Positions 46,381 through 57,894 of a stretch of 64,000 nt of DNA are shown in pieces. The stretch lies in contig JAIXMO010000016.1 in NCBI GenBank assembly GCA_025677825.1, positions 372,001-436,000 of the forward strand. Direction: 5' to 3'. The DNA comes from Helicostylum pulchrum (lineage: Eukaryota; Mucoromycota; Mucoromycetes; Mucorales; Mucoraceae). Both the position numbers and the translations under genes were made by a program. Position 1 is the first letter of the stretch. Each line of letters starts with the position of its first letter. Below the pieces are notes generated by a model, which was given only the letters and a program-made list of their open reading frames with translations, made no database searches and was not told the origin of the DNA.

Positions 46381-46747
46381 TATTAGTTGAAGCGCTATGA
46401 TTAATATGAAAAAAAAGGGAAAAGAGGTATACGTAGTTTTTTTTTTTATTATGCAAGAAGTCGTGTAACAAAAAAGGTGATTTGCAGTAATTAGGGTGAA
46501 GTTAAGGTATAATTTTGAAAAATAAAAAACAAGGTGGCACGCTATGCCAATAGTTTGAGTAAATAATGTATGTAAAAACTATCCCAAATTCCTTTATATT
46601 TAAAGTACTTGAGGGATTTTCTTTGCTTCGATATATTTCTGTATTATTTATTTTACTGCCTTTTCTTTTTTTGTATTCGTGTATAGTAGCACAAGCCAAA
46701 AATAAAATGATAGATACTATTTATTATGATTAAATTAAGGTAGATTT

Positions 46748-48463
46748 TTAGTAGCCAGAATTTCCAACAACAATGGTAAGTGGCTCTAAATGCATTGTAT
46801 AAGTTTTAAATTTATGGTAGTAGGGCTCTTTCGGTAATGACAAGTCATCTTCCTGTTGTTTTATCATGTTTTTGTGAGTAGCATGGTAATGGCAAGACTC
46901 TTGTGTCATTGTTTCATCATTTCCATTGTCTTGTAAAACACCTGTTATACTAAGTTTCACATTTAAATCATAATTCAGTGTAAACACCTCCTTAGTTGAT
47001 TCAGGAAATATAGTACAAGTACTATTTTCAGGTATCTGTATTAATTTTGATAGATCAAACTCCATATTTGCATACTTGAAAAACACCAGCTCATCGCCAT
47101 TTTCTTCTTCTTCTTCCTCTTCTGAACTTTTAAATATAGCTACTGTGGACTGAACAGTTGAGCACTCTACTTCTTCGTTCATACTGCATATCATGTTGAT
47201 ACGTTGGACTAGTTCAATACGGATTTGGATAGCCGATATTTTAAAATGAGACGAGTGATTTGCCAATTTCAGTTGTAAAGGTACATACTGTGACCTTTCA
47301 AATGCTTGTTTTGGTAGTTCAAGATGACTTTGTATAAACGAAGAACAATAATCAGTTGAGGGAGATATGCGTCTGTTTTGCTTCTTTGACACTTTATTTA
47401 GCCAATGCGTAAGAACAGAAGAAGATGATACTACAAATGTAAATACGCCACTGAGCACATTATTCTTGTTCCTTACATAATGACGTGTTGGTTTAGACTG
47501 AATATGTGACTTGAATGGATGTGCATGAATATCGACAAAGGGCTCTAATCTAAGCTTTACAGTCGAATAACAAATCGTTTCATTGCCTTCTTTATCCTGA
47601 CACTTCATAATAGCAACAATACGATATGAAATAGGGTAATGTGGATGCTCAAAGGTACCCGAGAGTCGGCGAGATGTCGGAACACGAATAGAGAATGCAA
47701 TGGTATTATTCGTTATAGAAGGGTTTGCATTTAGTTCAAATGCAGAGCATTCCTCGAGACTAGGCTGATGCTTACTACACGTTGGGTCGTTTAGAATACC
47801 GCTACTTTTATTTGCTGTGTGATCTATTGCTGCAACTCGTCTAATAAGCCTTTCCATATGCCGATCCTCTGGAGTTTTTTTAGTCTTTGGCTTTTTGTTA
47901 CCAGTTTCAATTGGGTGAATATCTGATTCCATAGTATTTATTTCGTCTCGTCTACAGTTTAACCTCCACCTTCTTGCATCATACAAGATACTGTCATCTT
48001 CTTCTTCTTCTGCACTATATATCCCTTGTGTAACATGATCCCTGATTTCCACCACTGTTTGTTGTTGCGGTGTAGACGTTTTTTTAACAATACGTAATCC
48101 AGTATTTATCAATTGTTCGTTCTTTTGGTAGTCGAATAAGCCGTTTGTCATTGGTTGTCCAGGATGGTTTCCATAAACTTGTACATTACCAAACAATGCG
48201 ATTCGCAAGTGATTTACTTTTATAGGTGATTGAGGATCGGCAATTTGTATTTTTACACTCCCTGTAATTTTTTGACCTGGCCAATAAGTAGGTAAATACT
48301 CTTCGTATCCAGGTAAGTCTAATATGACGCTCATTTTTGGTGCGTTATGTGTTACTGGGGGTGAAGATGGTTGATAAGGAAGGTTGCTTAAAATAGTTTC
48401 CAGATCAAGATAATGTCCGTTATCTGATCCTATTGAAGCTGTTTCTTGGCAACAAGCGAGCAT
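46748..48463 (-). CDS. Arrestin-like (alpha-arrestin) protein
   Basis: A single-exon gene of 571 aa from ATG 48463; the frame stays open to 48,607 but the extra 48 residues are hydrophobic, low-complexity and unlike the family. The N-terminal arrestin-type half contains YLPTYWPGQKITGSVKIQIA and IKVNHLRIALFGNVQVYG. The middle has SFELNANPS-like text (CSAFELNANPSITNN, TIAFSIRVPTSRRLSGTFEH, HYPISYRIVAIMKCQ), typical of the predicted beta-sandwich. A second half runs to the C-terminus, with an acidic insert (EEEEEEEN). Fungal alpha-arrestins recruit Rsp5/Nedd4 ubiquitin ligase to membrane transporters. No clear PPxY motif is visible here, so that link is uncertain. Confidence 0.78.
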   Translation of the reverse strand: MLACCQETASIGSDNGHYLDLETILSNLPYQPSSPPVTHNAPKMSVILDLPGYEEYLPTYWPGQKITGSVKIQIADPQSPIKVNHLRIALFGNVQVYGNHPGQPMTNGLFDYQKNEQLINTGLRIVKKTSTPQQQTVVEIRDHVTQGIYSAEEEEDDSILYDARRWRLNCRRDEINTMESDIHPIETGNKKPKTKKTPEDRHMERLIRRVAAIDHTANKSSGILNDPTCSKHQPSLEECSAFELNANPSITNNTIAFSIRVPTSRRLSGTFEHPHYPISYRIVAIMKCQDKEGNETICYSTVKLRLEPFVDIHAHPFKSHIQSKPTRHYVRNKNNVLSGVFTFVVSSSSVLTHWLNKVSKKQNRRISPSTDYCSSFIQSHLELPKQAFERSQYVPLQLKLANHSSHFKISAIQIRIELVQRINMICSMNEEVECSTVQSTVAIFKSSEEEEEEENGDELVFFKYANMEFDLSKLIQIPENSTCTIFPESTKEVFTLNYDLNVKLSITGVLQDNGNDETMTQESCHYHATHKNMIKQQEDDLSLPKEPYYHKFKTYTMHLEPLTIVVGNSGY

Positions 48464-48912
48464 CTTTTTTTCTGTTTCGTTTATAGAGTTTTTTTTTAAA
48501 AAAAGTAAAATAGAGAAAGAGAGAGAAATAAAAGGGAAAAAGAGATAATCATTATAATGAGTACATTTACCTGCGTTATTAAGGAGAATGATAAAAAAGG
48601 AGATCATTAAAGTTTTTTCGTGTGTCAGAAGGGCGTATTTTTATTTATCTATTGTTGTTTGCCTTTTTTTTTCCACAAATTATAAATAACGAGCCAAGAT
48701 ATTTGTTTATTTTGAAATAAATTTTTTTTATTGGGAATAACAAGTATATAATACATGTAGAAGAAATGCGAATGTAAGAGATGAAAAAAAAAAAAAAATA
48801 GATCAGGAAGAAAAAAAAGACATTAAATGAATATATAAAAGGAGGGTTTGAAGTTTAAAAAGTAAGGAGTTTGAAGGAAATACAGGGTGAAATATTTATA
48901 AAATGGGATTAT

Positions 48913-50565
48913 TTAGGCGGCACTTTTAGATGAAGCACGAATACGAGCACCGTACTTGTAAAATACAAATGGAATAGGTACAATAGCTAACGCAATAAAT
49001 GCTAACAATGTACTAGCCCATTGATTATTTAAACCATGATACATTTGTACGATGAACAAAGGGAAAGCAGCACCCGAACCAGAACGAATAAGTGTCTTTG
49101 CGGCCAAAGCAGATGTAACATAGCGTGAGAAACAATCAATAATATAATTGTTGGCACTATAGTAAACAATGACCATACCAAAACCGAAGGGAATACCGGA
49201 AATTGCAGGGCCAATCCAGTGACACCAAGGGAAAGAAGTCCAACCAAAAATAAAGAGAGAGATAGGAACAAAAGGAGCTGCAAACATCATACCGGGGAGA
49301 CGATCTTCGGGATCTGCTTTGCCGCCTTTTGCTACAACTGCCTTAAGATACATTCTTTCAAAATAAGGTGTTACCATCAAAGCGAAACAGGTACCAATAA
49401 GAATACCAATAAAGGTTAAACCGATTTCACCATCGTTAAAGTGATGGACTTCACCAAATACGATAGGGTAAGCAAAGAAAAAGGCATATAATAATGCGTA
49501 GATAATAGCAACATACAAGGACATCAATAAAAGAATGGGTTCAGTTGCAAGCATAACAAAGGGACGGACTAAATTGACTTGAACAAGTTCGGACAAGGGG
49601 ACAGGGAACTCTTCTTCGACAGTAACATAAGATGGGTCACCAGTTTCTAATCTCATACGTTTAGCACGCTTGGCAAGAAGAGTAGGGTGATAAGTCTCCG
49701 GTAAGACACAAACGATAATCCATATAAGACTTGAGAAAATAAAATTAACCCAATAAATCCATCTCCAACTTTGAGTTCCAACAGAAATCCAACCGCCAAC
49801 AATGGGACCTAATACAGGACCGGCATAAGGAGCAGCGGCAAAGTAAGCAATGGCATTACCACGATGTTCTGTAGGCCAGAGATCGGCAATAGAACCACCA
49901 GCAAGAGTAAGAGAACACGAAGCAAAGAAACCAGCAAAGAAACGACAAACTAAAACTGTTTCGATATTTGTCGCTACTGCACAAGGAATATTGAAAATAG
50001 CATAAATAAATAGAGCGACAACATAAACTGGTTTACGGCCAAAGAGTTCAGAGAGGGGAGACCAAAGAAGAGGGCCAATCATAAAACCAAACACCATGAG
50101 AGAGACTTGAAGAATAGCAACTTCTTCTGAACAACCGAAATCTTCCATAACACCGTTTAATCTACCTGTGATAACAGAAGAACCAAAAGCAGCAGAAACA
50201 ACAAGAGAGGCAACAGCCATTGTACAAACCCAACGGTAAGTTTTACTCCAGTTGTATGGACATTCAGGGTCATTGACGTCCCAATTAACATAATGTACTA
50301 GAGGCGCTTTTTCTGAATGATGTGTTGTGATACGAGTGATCTCGTGCTCGCTAGTTTTAATAGGATAAGGATGTATCGATAAAGTTTTTGTAGTGAGCAC
50401 ACCAGGAGGCAATTGTTCACGAATTTGTTCGTGATATGATGTTACTTCTTGAAGAGGAGTAGGTTCATTGATGGTATATGAGTCTGTAACAGTAGTAGCA
50501 ATACTAGCGTTGGACGATCTACGTCCTTTTTCTTCGTCTATGGGTTTATTTGTTGGTACCGACAT
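48913..50565 (-). CDS. MFS drug:H+ antiporter-type transporter (DHA1 family)
   Basis: A single-exon gene of 550 aa with a ~105-residue cytosolic N-terminus and about 12 membrane helices. Family motifs: DPECPYNWSKTYRW before TM1; SPLSELFGRKPVYV (motif A, loop 2-3); GPVLGPIVGGWIS in TM5 (antiporter motif C region); WRWIYWVNF; and PETYHP at the start of the central loop. This layout fits fungal polyamine/drug exporters such as Tpo1 and Flu1. Substrate cannot be read from the sequence. Plasma-membrane location is expected. Confidence 0.92.
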   Translation of the reverse strand: MSVPTNKPIDEEKGRRSSNASIATTVTDSYTINEPTPLQEVTSYHEQIREQLPPGVLTTKTLSIHPYPIKTSEHEITRITTHHSEKAPLVHYVNWDVNDPECPYNWSKTYRWVCTMAVASLVVSAAFGSSVITGRLNGVMEDFGCSEEVAILQVSLMVFGFMIGPLLWSPLSELFGRKPVYVVALFIYAIFNIPCAVATNIETVLVCRFFAGFFASCSLTLAGGSIADLWPTEHRGNAIAYFAAAPYAGPVLGPIVGGWISVGTQSWRWIYWVNFIFSSLIWIIVCVLPETYHPTLLAKRAKRMRLETGDPSYVTVEEEFPVPLSELVQVNLVRPFVMLATEPILLLMSLYVAIIYALLYAFFFAYPIVFGEVHHFNDGEIGLTFIGILIGTCFALMVTPYFERMYLKAVVAKGGKADPEDRLPGMMFAAPFVPISLFIFGWTSFPWCHWIGPAISGIPFGFGMVIVYYSANNYIIDCFSRYVTSALAAKTLIRSGSGAAFPLFIVQMYHGLNNQWASTLLAFIALAIVPIPFVFYKYGARIRASSKSAA

Positions 50566-52356
50566 AAGTGTGTGTGTGTATAAATTAAGTAGTAGTAGTA
50601 GTAATAGAAAGAAAGGGACTCTCAGAAATTAAGTAATAATATAAAATGTTTTAAATTTTTAAAAAGAAAAGTAATAGCTGCTTATATACTTTTTTTTTTC
50701 TTTCTGATCTTACACTTCCAAAAGGATCCGTCGGTTTAGCATTTATCCTCAAGCATTGGTAGTTTTACTGGTGTCCAATAGGAAAACTCCGAACCATCCG
50801 GTCTGGTTCGTATTTTAGTTTTTTCTTTTTTTATTATCGCTTATACCTTTTTACGCAGAAAATCTGTACGTTCTAGAAAATGGTAGCTTATGCATTAATC
50901 GAGATAACGATCGAAAAAAAAGAACTCTTGCTTCAAGCGCAAAGTAGTCGAGAATGTATTATGGCTTTATATCTTTCTTTCTTTTTTAAAAAAAAGAGGG
51001 GATCAACTAAAAACCAATATCTGATCTAGCAAGAAGAGAATAATTTTCGAGATGCGATCCAAAAGCATTTTTTTACGAACGGAGAGCGGAGAGAAGAGTA
51101 AAAATCCTGCGAACAGATTTAGCTCGGAGTTAAGACGGTTAAATGTTATTTAATAAAGCACATCATAATGCTTAAACGTTAATAATGACAACATTATTCA
51201 AGGTATAATAATTATGTTGAGCATTGACATGCGCTGAATAACAGTACTCATTTTTAGCTCTTTGGTTGATTTTTAAACATTTGCAGGTAAAGTATTATAC
51301 CTATATCGGGAATCTCCGGTAAACCATTTGTATTTTTACCTTTTTTTTATGTACCTTTGGTCGACTTGTCTTGTATCTATTGTATATAAATAAGACCTTT
51401 GTTTCATATTTACGCAACACACATAGTTTTTTTTTTCTCCTTATTTTTATATGTAGAGTACGATTGCTAATAAACAAAAACAAAAGACAATTTTTAGTCA
51501 TAACTGTCTTTGAACTACCATGGTACGCAAACCTAGTTTACACTAGTGGAACAATCACTTCAAACTAGTTGAGAAACTACTCAAGTTTTATGAATCTACA
51601 AAAAAAAAGATAAGGGGGTTGAAGACTATACAGATAAGCGAATCGGTAAATGCACATATACTTTTTAATATTGTTTTTTAATGGAAAGAGAGCAGAGCGA
51701 AACCGACTACTGAGCATATGTAAAATGTATTTATAACAAAAAAAAACAGCGTCAGCTGCCGACGCTTTAACGCACTCGACGGTTTTCCCCGGTAAAATGT
51801 AATGTTTCGCTTTTAATGTTATCCGCTATCGATATTTTGTTGTCCCTCATAATGATGTGTAATAAAATAAAATAAAATGTCCAAAACAAGCTATTCGATT
51901 TAATCTCTAAAAAAAAAATCCCGTTATTACCCTGAAATAAATTATATGTAGTGCGCAATGGGTGTTTTAGGAATTAAAACAAATATATTGCACGTTTGTT
52001 TTAATAAGTACTTATTTATTACTGATCTCTATACCGTTCAAAAGTTTCTTTTATCTTTTGTTTCAGTGTATCTTGTGTTTTCATAAACATAGCTAACTAT
52101 AGTAGAAATAACCTCGGAATATGTAACTAGGGTAATCGGATTTTTGTTTATGCAAACGAAACGTTTTTATTTGAGATAGAAAAAAAAAGCGTTCGAGTTT
52201 TATTATTTATCCACATATTTATGCAACATAGTTAGAGTCGTCATTTCATTGCACTCAGGAAATTAGGTTCGATTATAACGTTTTATTTTGTTTATTCATT
52301 AATCTAACAGTGGTGACAGGTATACCAGAAGATCTATATTTGTATTGAAGGATCAG
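50566..52356. other. Intergenic, no gene recognised
   Basis: Begins with the promoter side of the MFS gene, including a TAG/TAGTAG run near 50,590. The rest is AT-rich with short frames only. A small near-palindrome AGCGTCAGCTGCCGACGCT lies at 51,748-51,766. Confidence 0.55.
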
Positions 52357-52358
52357 TA

Positions 52359-53084
52359 CAGTCCGTCCACTCTCAAATGGAACAGAATTTGAACTTAAAT
52401 TGGAACACTTCTCAAACTTAAATTGGAACACATTGTGAATATTATTATTTACCTCTTTATTTTTTACTTTTCTAATTCATAATCAGCTTGTTTTTTTACG
52501 TGAAGACGGTTACAACAACTGATTATTACCTTAATTTTTATAAGAGAGACATTGGATATTGGACATCATGGACGAACAGATATTCTGAAATGAAAGGCTT
52601 TTATCTTATCATGGATAATGCCCCGATTCATTCATCGAGTGAAGTAAGTGAGATGGTAGAGAATAGAAACAAAGACTATTAATGCGTATATCTTCCTCCA
52701 TACTATCCAGAAATGAATCCAATTGAGCAATTCTGGGCTATTGTTAAGCATAAAAGTAAAGGGTAATCAACTTATGGAGTCTGAAACGCTCGCACAAAGA
52801 ATAACTGAAGCATGTAATCAAGTCCCTTTATCTCACCTTGTCAACATTACTCAACACTCTAAAAATCATTTCGAAAACTGCTTAAACAAAGTCCCTCTAC
52901 TATTTAAATAAAATGTTCTAAATTGTTTAGATTGGGGGTTCACAGTATTTCCAATTGAAGTTTGAGAAGTGTTCCAAATTAAGTTCAAATTCTGTTCGAA
53001 TTTAATTGGTTGAATGCTCCATTTTATTTTCGAGAAATGTACCGCTAAGTTCAAAAAATGTACGATTTGAGAGTGGAAGCACTG
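52359..53084 (+). mobile_element. Tc1/mariner element, internally deleted, both ends present
   Basis: Ends CAGTCCGTCCACTCTCAAAT and, inverted, CAGTGCTTCCACTCTCAAAT, flanked by TA, span 726 bp. The inside carries a broken C-terminal transposase part: FYLIMDNAPIHSSSEV (second catalytic Asp) and LPPYYPEMNPIEQFWAIVKH (third acidic residue), separated by a stop. The N-terminal half is missing. It is non-autonomous but could once have been moved in trans. Confidence 0.85.
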
Positions 53085-53086
53085 TA

Positions 53087-54002
53087 TGTCGGTAAAGCGT
53101 CCTTTTACTTGACTTCATTTACATTTAAAAGTGTTACCATTTCTTAGACATGCTTCAATTCACTGTACTTAAACAAATCAAAGGTTTGTCCCGTAGCTCT
53201 TGATCATGTCTGTTTGACTATGAACACAGATGATCTTTGTCATTTTCTACGGTAATATAAGAAAAAAAAAAATATGACTGATAAGTGCAAATGCTCAGTA
53301 AAGTACAATTTAAATGTAAAAAAATAAATCCTTAAAATTATATCCTTTGTTAAAAAAATAAATAGAGTTACAGTTGACGATCTTCTTAGATTAAACCGAA
53401 ATAAGGTTAAGAAAATTAAGGTTAAGAAGGTTCCAACGATGCGTATTTGTATAAAATGGATATATTTTATAGAATAAGTATAATGGTGGTACCAAGTCGA
53501 TTTACTGTAATAAAACGCCTTTGGCTTTCCTTTTCTGTCCGGTTCGAACGTAGATCATGACATAATTAAAAAACCGATCATAGAGCATGAAGACTGTTTA
53601 AAAGAAAGAGGACGAGCGTTCATTAAAGAAGAGGAATTAAAATTTTCGAGAAAAAAAAACTGTGGCTTATACAAAAATTTGACAGGCTGTTGTATAACTT
53701 TCAATGTTTGTTGTACAGATGTGATCTCCCTCTTCTTCGCAACAGGTAAAAAAAAAGTTCCAATTTGAATGCATCCATTTTAGATTTATTCCCATCCATC
53801 CATAATAGAATTTGTTTAATCATTTAAAAGCATGTGTTGCTACTTACTTGGTTGCGAATTACTATGAAAAAGCAAAAATAATTGCCTTAATGAATCGGAT
53901 CTAATTCAAAAATGGATGCGACACTCATTTACGCTATTTTGTTTTTTCCTTTGTACTAATACGTATGTTACTTTTGTCAGATCTTTTTGTGCATTTCTTA
54001 AT
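53087..54002. other. Intergenic, upstream of the uS8 gene
   Basis: AT-rich sequence without a recognisable gene. The last ~120 bp are pyrimidine-rich and probably form the uS8 leader. Confidence 0.55.
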
Positions 54003-54715
54003 ATGGTCAGAGTTTCCGTCTTGAACGATTGTTTAAACAACATCAACAACGCCGAAAAGCGTGGAAAGAGACAAGTTCTCATCCGTCCTTCTTCCAAGGT
54101 CATCATCAAGTTCTTGTCCGTCATGCAAAAGCACGGTAAGCAATCTCATTTCATTTTTCTTTCTTAAAAAAAAAAACGAATATTGTAAGCGTTGGGGAAG
54201 TTCCATCTCGAGGGTACAAAACAAAAAACCATACCGCAGTATAACTAGTTGAAGTTTGCAAAAACTTTCACGAGCTTCAACCTTTAAATCTGACGGAAGA
54301 ATAACTTCATTCTCTTACACTTGCTCAACTGGTATACCGTGTTGAGTATTGTTTATAGAACAGACACATTTTTTCCTTGATGCTTATTATATATTTGTTT
54401 TTTTTCTTTTTTTTAAAAAAAAAACTTTTTTACTAAACAACAATTTATTTTACAGGTTATATTGGTGAGTTCGAGGAAATTGATGACCATCGTTCCGGTA
54501 AGATTGTTGTCCAACTCAACGGTCGTCTTAACAAGTGTGGTGTCATCTCTCCCCGTTTCAACATCAAGGTTGGTGAGATCGAAAAGTGGACCGCTAACTT
54601 GTTGCCCGCTCGTCAATTCGGTCACATCATCTTGACCACCTCCGCTGGTATTATGGACCACGAAGAGGCTCGTGCCAAGCATGCTGGTGGTAAGGTTCTC
54701 GGTTTCTTCTATTAA
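54003..54715 (+). CDS. RPS22: 40S ribosomal protein uS8 (S22/S15a)
   Basis: Two exons, 54003-54135 and 54456-54715, give exactly 130 aa, the length of eukaryotic uS8. It starts [20 protein letters not shown] and ends [11 protein letters not shown], both characteristic. It binds 18S rRNA in the small subunit. The intron is 320 nt, several times longer than most others in this window, and holds the H/ACA snoRNA candidate. Codon usage is richer in GTC/AAC/AAG than neighbouring genes, as expected for a highly expressed protein. Confidence 0.97.
54232..54365 (+). ncRNA. Candidate H/ACA box snoRNA in the uS8 intron
   Basis: The intron folds on paper as hairpin, H box, hairpin, ACA. In the 5' hairpin, basal stem CCGCAG (54,234-54,239) pairs with CTGaCGG (54,290-54,296, one bulge). 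Two 8-nt strands face each other as a pocket (54,240-54,247 and 54,282-54,289). The upper stem is GTTGAAG/CTTCAAC (54,248-54,254 with 54,275-54,281). The H box AGAATA (ANANNA) is at 54,298-54,303, 16 nt after the upper stem. The 3' hairpin has stem CTCAAC/GTTGAG (54,324-54,329 with 54,341-54,346), a weak basal stem, then ACA at 54,360-54,362. Spacing of about 14-16 nt from stem to box is canonical. Target uridines were not determined. Confidence 0.62.
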
Positions 54716-54841
54716 ATTCCTTTCCTTATTATTTTGTAATTCCTTTTTTATTTAAAAAGGTACCCCTTTATTAATAAAAAAAGATAATAATAAAATATTC
54801 AAAAAGCACAATACAAAAAAAAAAAATTCTTGATTTCCTTA

Positions 54842-56707
54842 TTATAATCGGTAGCGAAAATCTAATCGGTTATTGCCCTTCTTTTCATTTTCATCTAAGT
54901 AAGTTTTTTTCTCGAAATCGTTCATACGGTTCCAAGTATAACTTCTCCACTTGTTAGTAAGATCGTACCGTGTTCTTTGAAACAAGAACAGTATAATTGT
55001 CACGGCCTGTAAATAAATGTTGATCTTGTTACCGTTGTGATATCTTGGTGCATCATCAGTCTCTATACAGAATTTAATAATGTCAATCCTGTTACACATA
55101 AAAAAAGGTTAAATTCTTACGATAAATCTGAGATCCCGGCACGCCATTTATATTGGCTGCTCCAATAACAGCGGCTAACGCTAATGTTCTTTTTCCAATA
55201 GGTGCTATATTTGACGACATCCAAGCTACTTGCATACCATGCCACGATGGAGATGATGCTGTGAATAAGGCTGCTCCATACAATTGCCATCTTCCTCTGT
55301 CGTCCGGTAAAATCTCTAACAAAATAAATCCGATAAAAGCCCATACAGTTCCTATCAGAGCAAAAAGAGTTACGTTCCCGTATTTATCAGAGCCTCGCGC
55401 TATGAAAATCGATGCGATAAGTCCAATTATATGAGATGGTGCAGTCAATAGATTAGCCATAGTGGTTGAAAACCCTGCGTCTCGTATCATAGAGGGTAAG
55501 TAACTAGCAATAGGATAAGTTGGTATCATTCTAAAAAATATAAAGTAAAATGCGACAGGTTATAAATCATTCATTATATATGTTATAAGTATTACCCTAT
55601 GAATGTAATGATAAGATGAGTCCAAAGGTTACTATCGAAAAGGGCTTGGGTGACGTCGGCGCGAGTAATAGGTTTATCCTGTTCTTTCTTTGTTTCATCG
55701 TCTCGGGTTATACGTAAAACCGCGATTCTAATTTGTCGTTTGGTAAACCAACCATCTTCACCTCTTAAACCACCTTGTGTGCCTTCAGGTGAAGAAGGTA
55801 GATAGTAACTGATATATAAATGAGAATCATGAGTACCGCTCTATTAAAAAGAACGAACGAATTACTTACAATGCAATTAAACCAATTATATGAGTCGCAA
55901 CACCATCAATAATAAAAAGCCACTTCCAGCCTTCTAACCCATAAATACCCCGCATTCTAAATACACCAAATGAAATCAAACCTGATACAGCTGAGGCAAA
56001 AGCCTGTGCTCCCCAGAACCAGGCCAATCGAGTAGCCAATTCGTTGGTTTTGTACCACAGTGACATGTAGCTCAGACACGCGGGAATAAAGCCTGCCTCG
56101 GTGATGGCTATTGCAACTCTTACAATAATAAACCCCTTAAACTCCTACTGAAACTGTTTAGTGGAACAAATATTAAAAAAAGGGGGGGGGTGTCTTCTCT
56201 ATTTACGTGTATTAATGCGTGAGCCCAGGTAACAATGGCCCATGAGTTCATCAAGATGGGGATCCAAAGGTGCGCTCCCACGGCTTTAGACATCGAGTTG
56301 GAAGGTAGTGTACAGACTGTAAACACGATATGATAAATCAGTATGCCTGTATTTACACCGTCATTTGTAAATCCTAAATCTTCTGCCAGGTTATCAGACA
56401 TGGCATTGGCTGTCGTTTGTTTGTGTGTATGTTAGATAATCAAAAAATTTGATATATTTGATATATTTTTTTTTAATATTTTACATAAATTTGTTCGGTC
56501 CATGTTTAGCACGAAAGTCATAATTAATATGAATGTCATAAGATATTTATCAATTAAGTTTAAAACTTGTTGCTCTTCTGCTGCTGTCCATGTAAATTGA
56601 TCGTCGTCGAAAAAGTAGGTAACTTCTTCTTTTGTACTGTCGATTTGGTTAACGGATTGATACGAAACTTTTCTCGATGATGAAGCAAGTTCTTTTCGCG
56701 GAGCCAT
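54842..56707 (-). CDS. MFS permease of the Dal5/allantoate (anion:cation symporter) family
   Basis: Six exons: 56707-56485, 56409-56207, 56135-55870, 55808-55596, 55530-55121, 55062-54842. They join in frame to 511 aa. About 12 membrane helices are visible. Family features include FVLNMDRTNLSNAMSDNLAE (TM1 and loop), DLGFTNDGVNTGILIYHIVF, and QIYQTDDAPRYHNGNKINI near the last helices, the hallmark (S)QIYxxDDAPRYxxGN of Dal5-like permeases. These import allantoate, ureidosuccinate, nicotinate or related anions. The substrate here is unknown. It is convergent with uS8. Confidence 0.9.
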
Positions 56708-57894
56708 ATTTTGAATATCAAAGAAAAGGAAAGGTAACAGGTCCTTTTTTTTTTACGTCGAGGTTTATGACTGTTTATATATGCAGGCTGATAACACATT
56801 ATACCCACGAGCTGTCAATTGCGAAATTGAGTAAAAGGTTGCACCATTCTTTCGTGTATTTTTTTCTTTTACTTTGTCTATTTTTCTGAAACAACTGATA
56901 TATAAAGCTTAAAACGGTTAAGGAAACTTTTTTTTTATTATACCTGTGTTCGGAAAAGCTGTATAAAAAACAGAGAAAAAGTAAAAACGTACTTTTAATT
57001 TAACCAATGAGAAAAAAAAAGTAACAGATCAAATGATTTATCATATTATAAGTATCATGTCAAATGATAGTCTGTACTTTATCCTGATTTACTTATACGC
57101 GTATTTTATATGTAGTGTCACAAGCCGGGATAAAAAAAATTCGAGTACGGGACTTGCAGAAAACTGAATGGTGCACATTTCTTTTTTTATTGCGTCTTTA
57201 TTAAAGTTTGACTAACTGTTTTGTACTGCCCAAGCATACTTATCACTGTAAATGGCGATAACGATAGTATGTGTTATAAACCTTTGAAATTTAAGAAGCA
57301 AAACAATAGTTTTCTTTTAATGTAAACTCTTTAATTCAATAAATATAAACTTTTTTGCCACTTTTATTCCAGGATTTACATTGATCATTCTTTACAATAT
57401 AATTCAGCTATTACTTCGCGTCTTTTATTTTTCTACAACTCTCTAATATACATTGTTTTTTAATTGGTTTAAGAAGGCGTGCTATCTTCGTAAATTTTTT
57501 TAATGGTGGCTATCTTGGTTTAATCATTAGCAACAAGTAACTCTTTTTTTTTTCTATCACTTGTTAAAATAAATTGTTTCATTTCAAAAAAAAAATCATT
57601 CGTCCCCCCTTTCTTTTTATTAACTGGGATACATGCATTTATATTCGATAAAATAACACTTGTACTTAAAAAGAAGCAATCATGCAGAAAAATACATTTT
57701 TATAAAAGCACCAAATTAATTACATTTTCTGTCCCTTATTATTTTATTTCTGTCAGAAAAAAAAATTTAAGGGGATATAGAAAAATTAAAAATGCTGAAA
57801 TTATATATTGTTATGTATTAAGAACGCGTTAAGGGAGTATATAGTGTATGCATTTTATATATATATGCAATTATTAAGTATTAACTATGTTTTT
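56708..57894. other. Intergenic, no gene recognised
   Basis: AT-rich, with long T-runs. It includes the upstream region of the Dal5-type gene and the 3' region of the GH17 gene. Short frames lack motifs. Confidence 0.55.

Noticed and set aside
48464..48607. N-terminal extension of the arrestin-like protein
   Set aside because: Hydrophobic, Phe/Leu-rich low complexity unlike arrestins; start at 48463 preferred.
53530..53550. GGTTCGAAC, a possible tRNA B box
   Set aside because: No A box, acceptor stem or cloverleaf fits around it.
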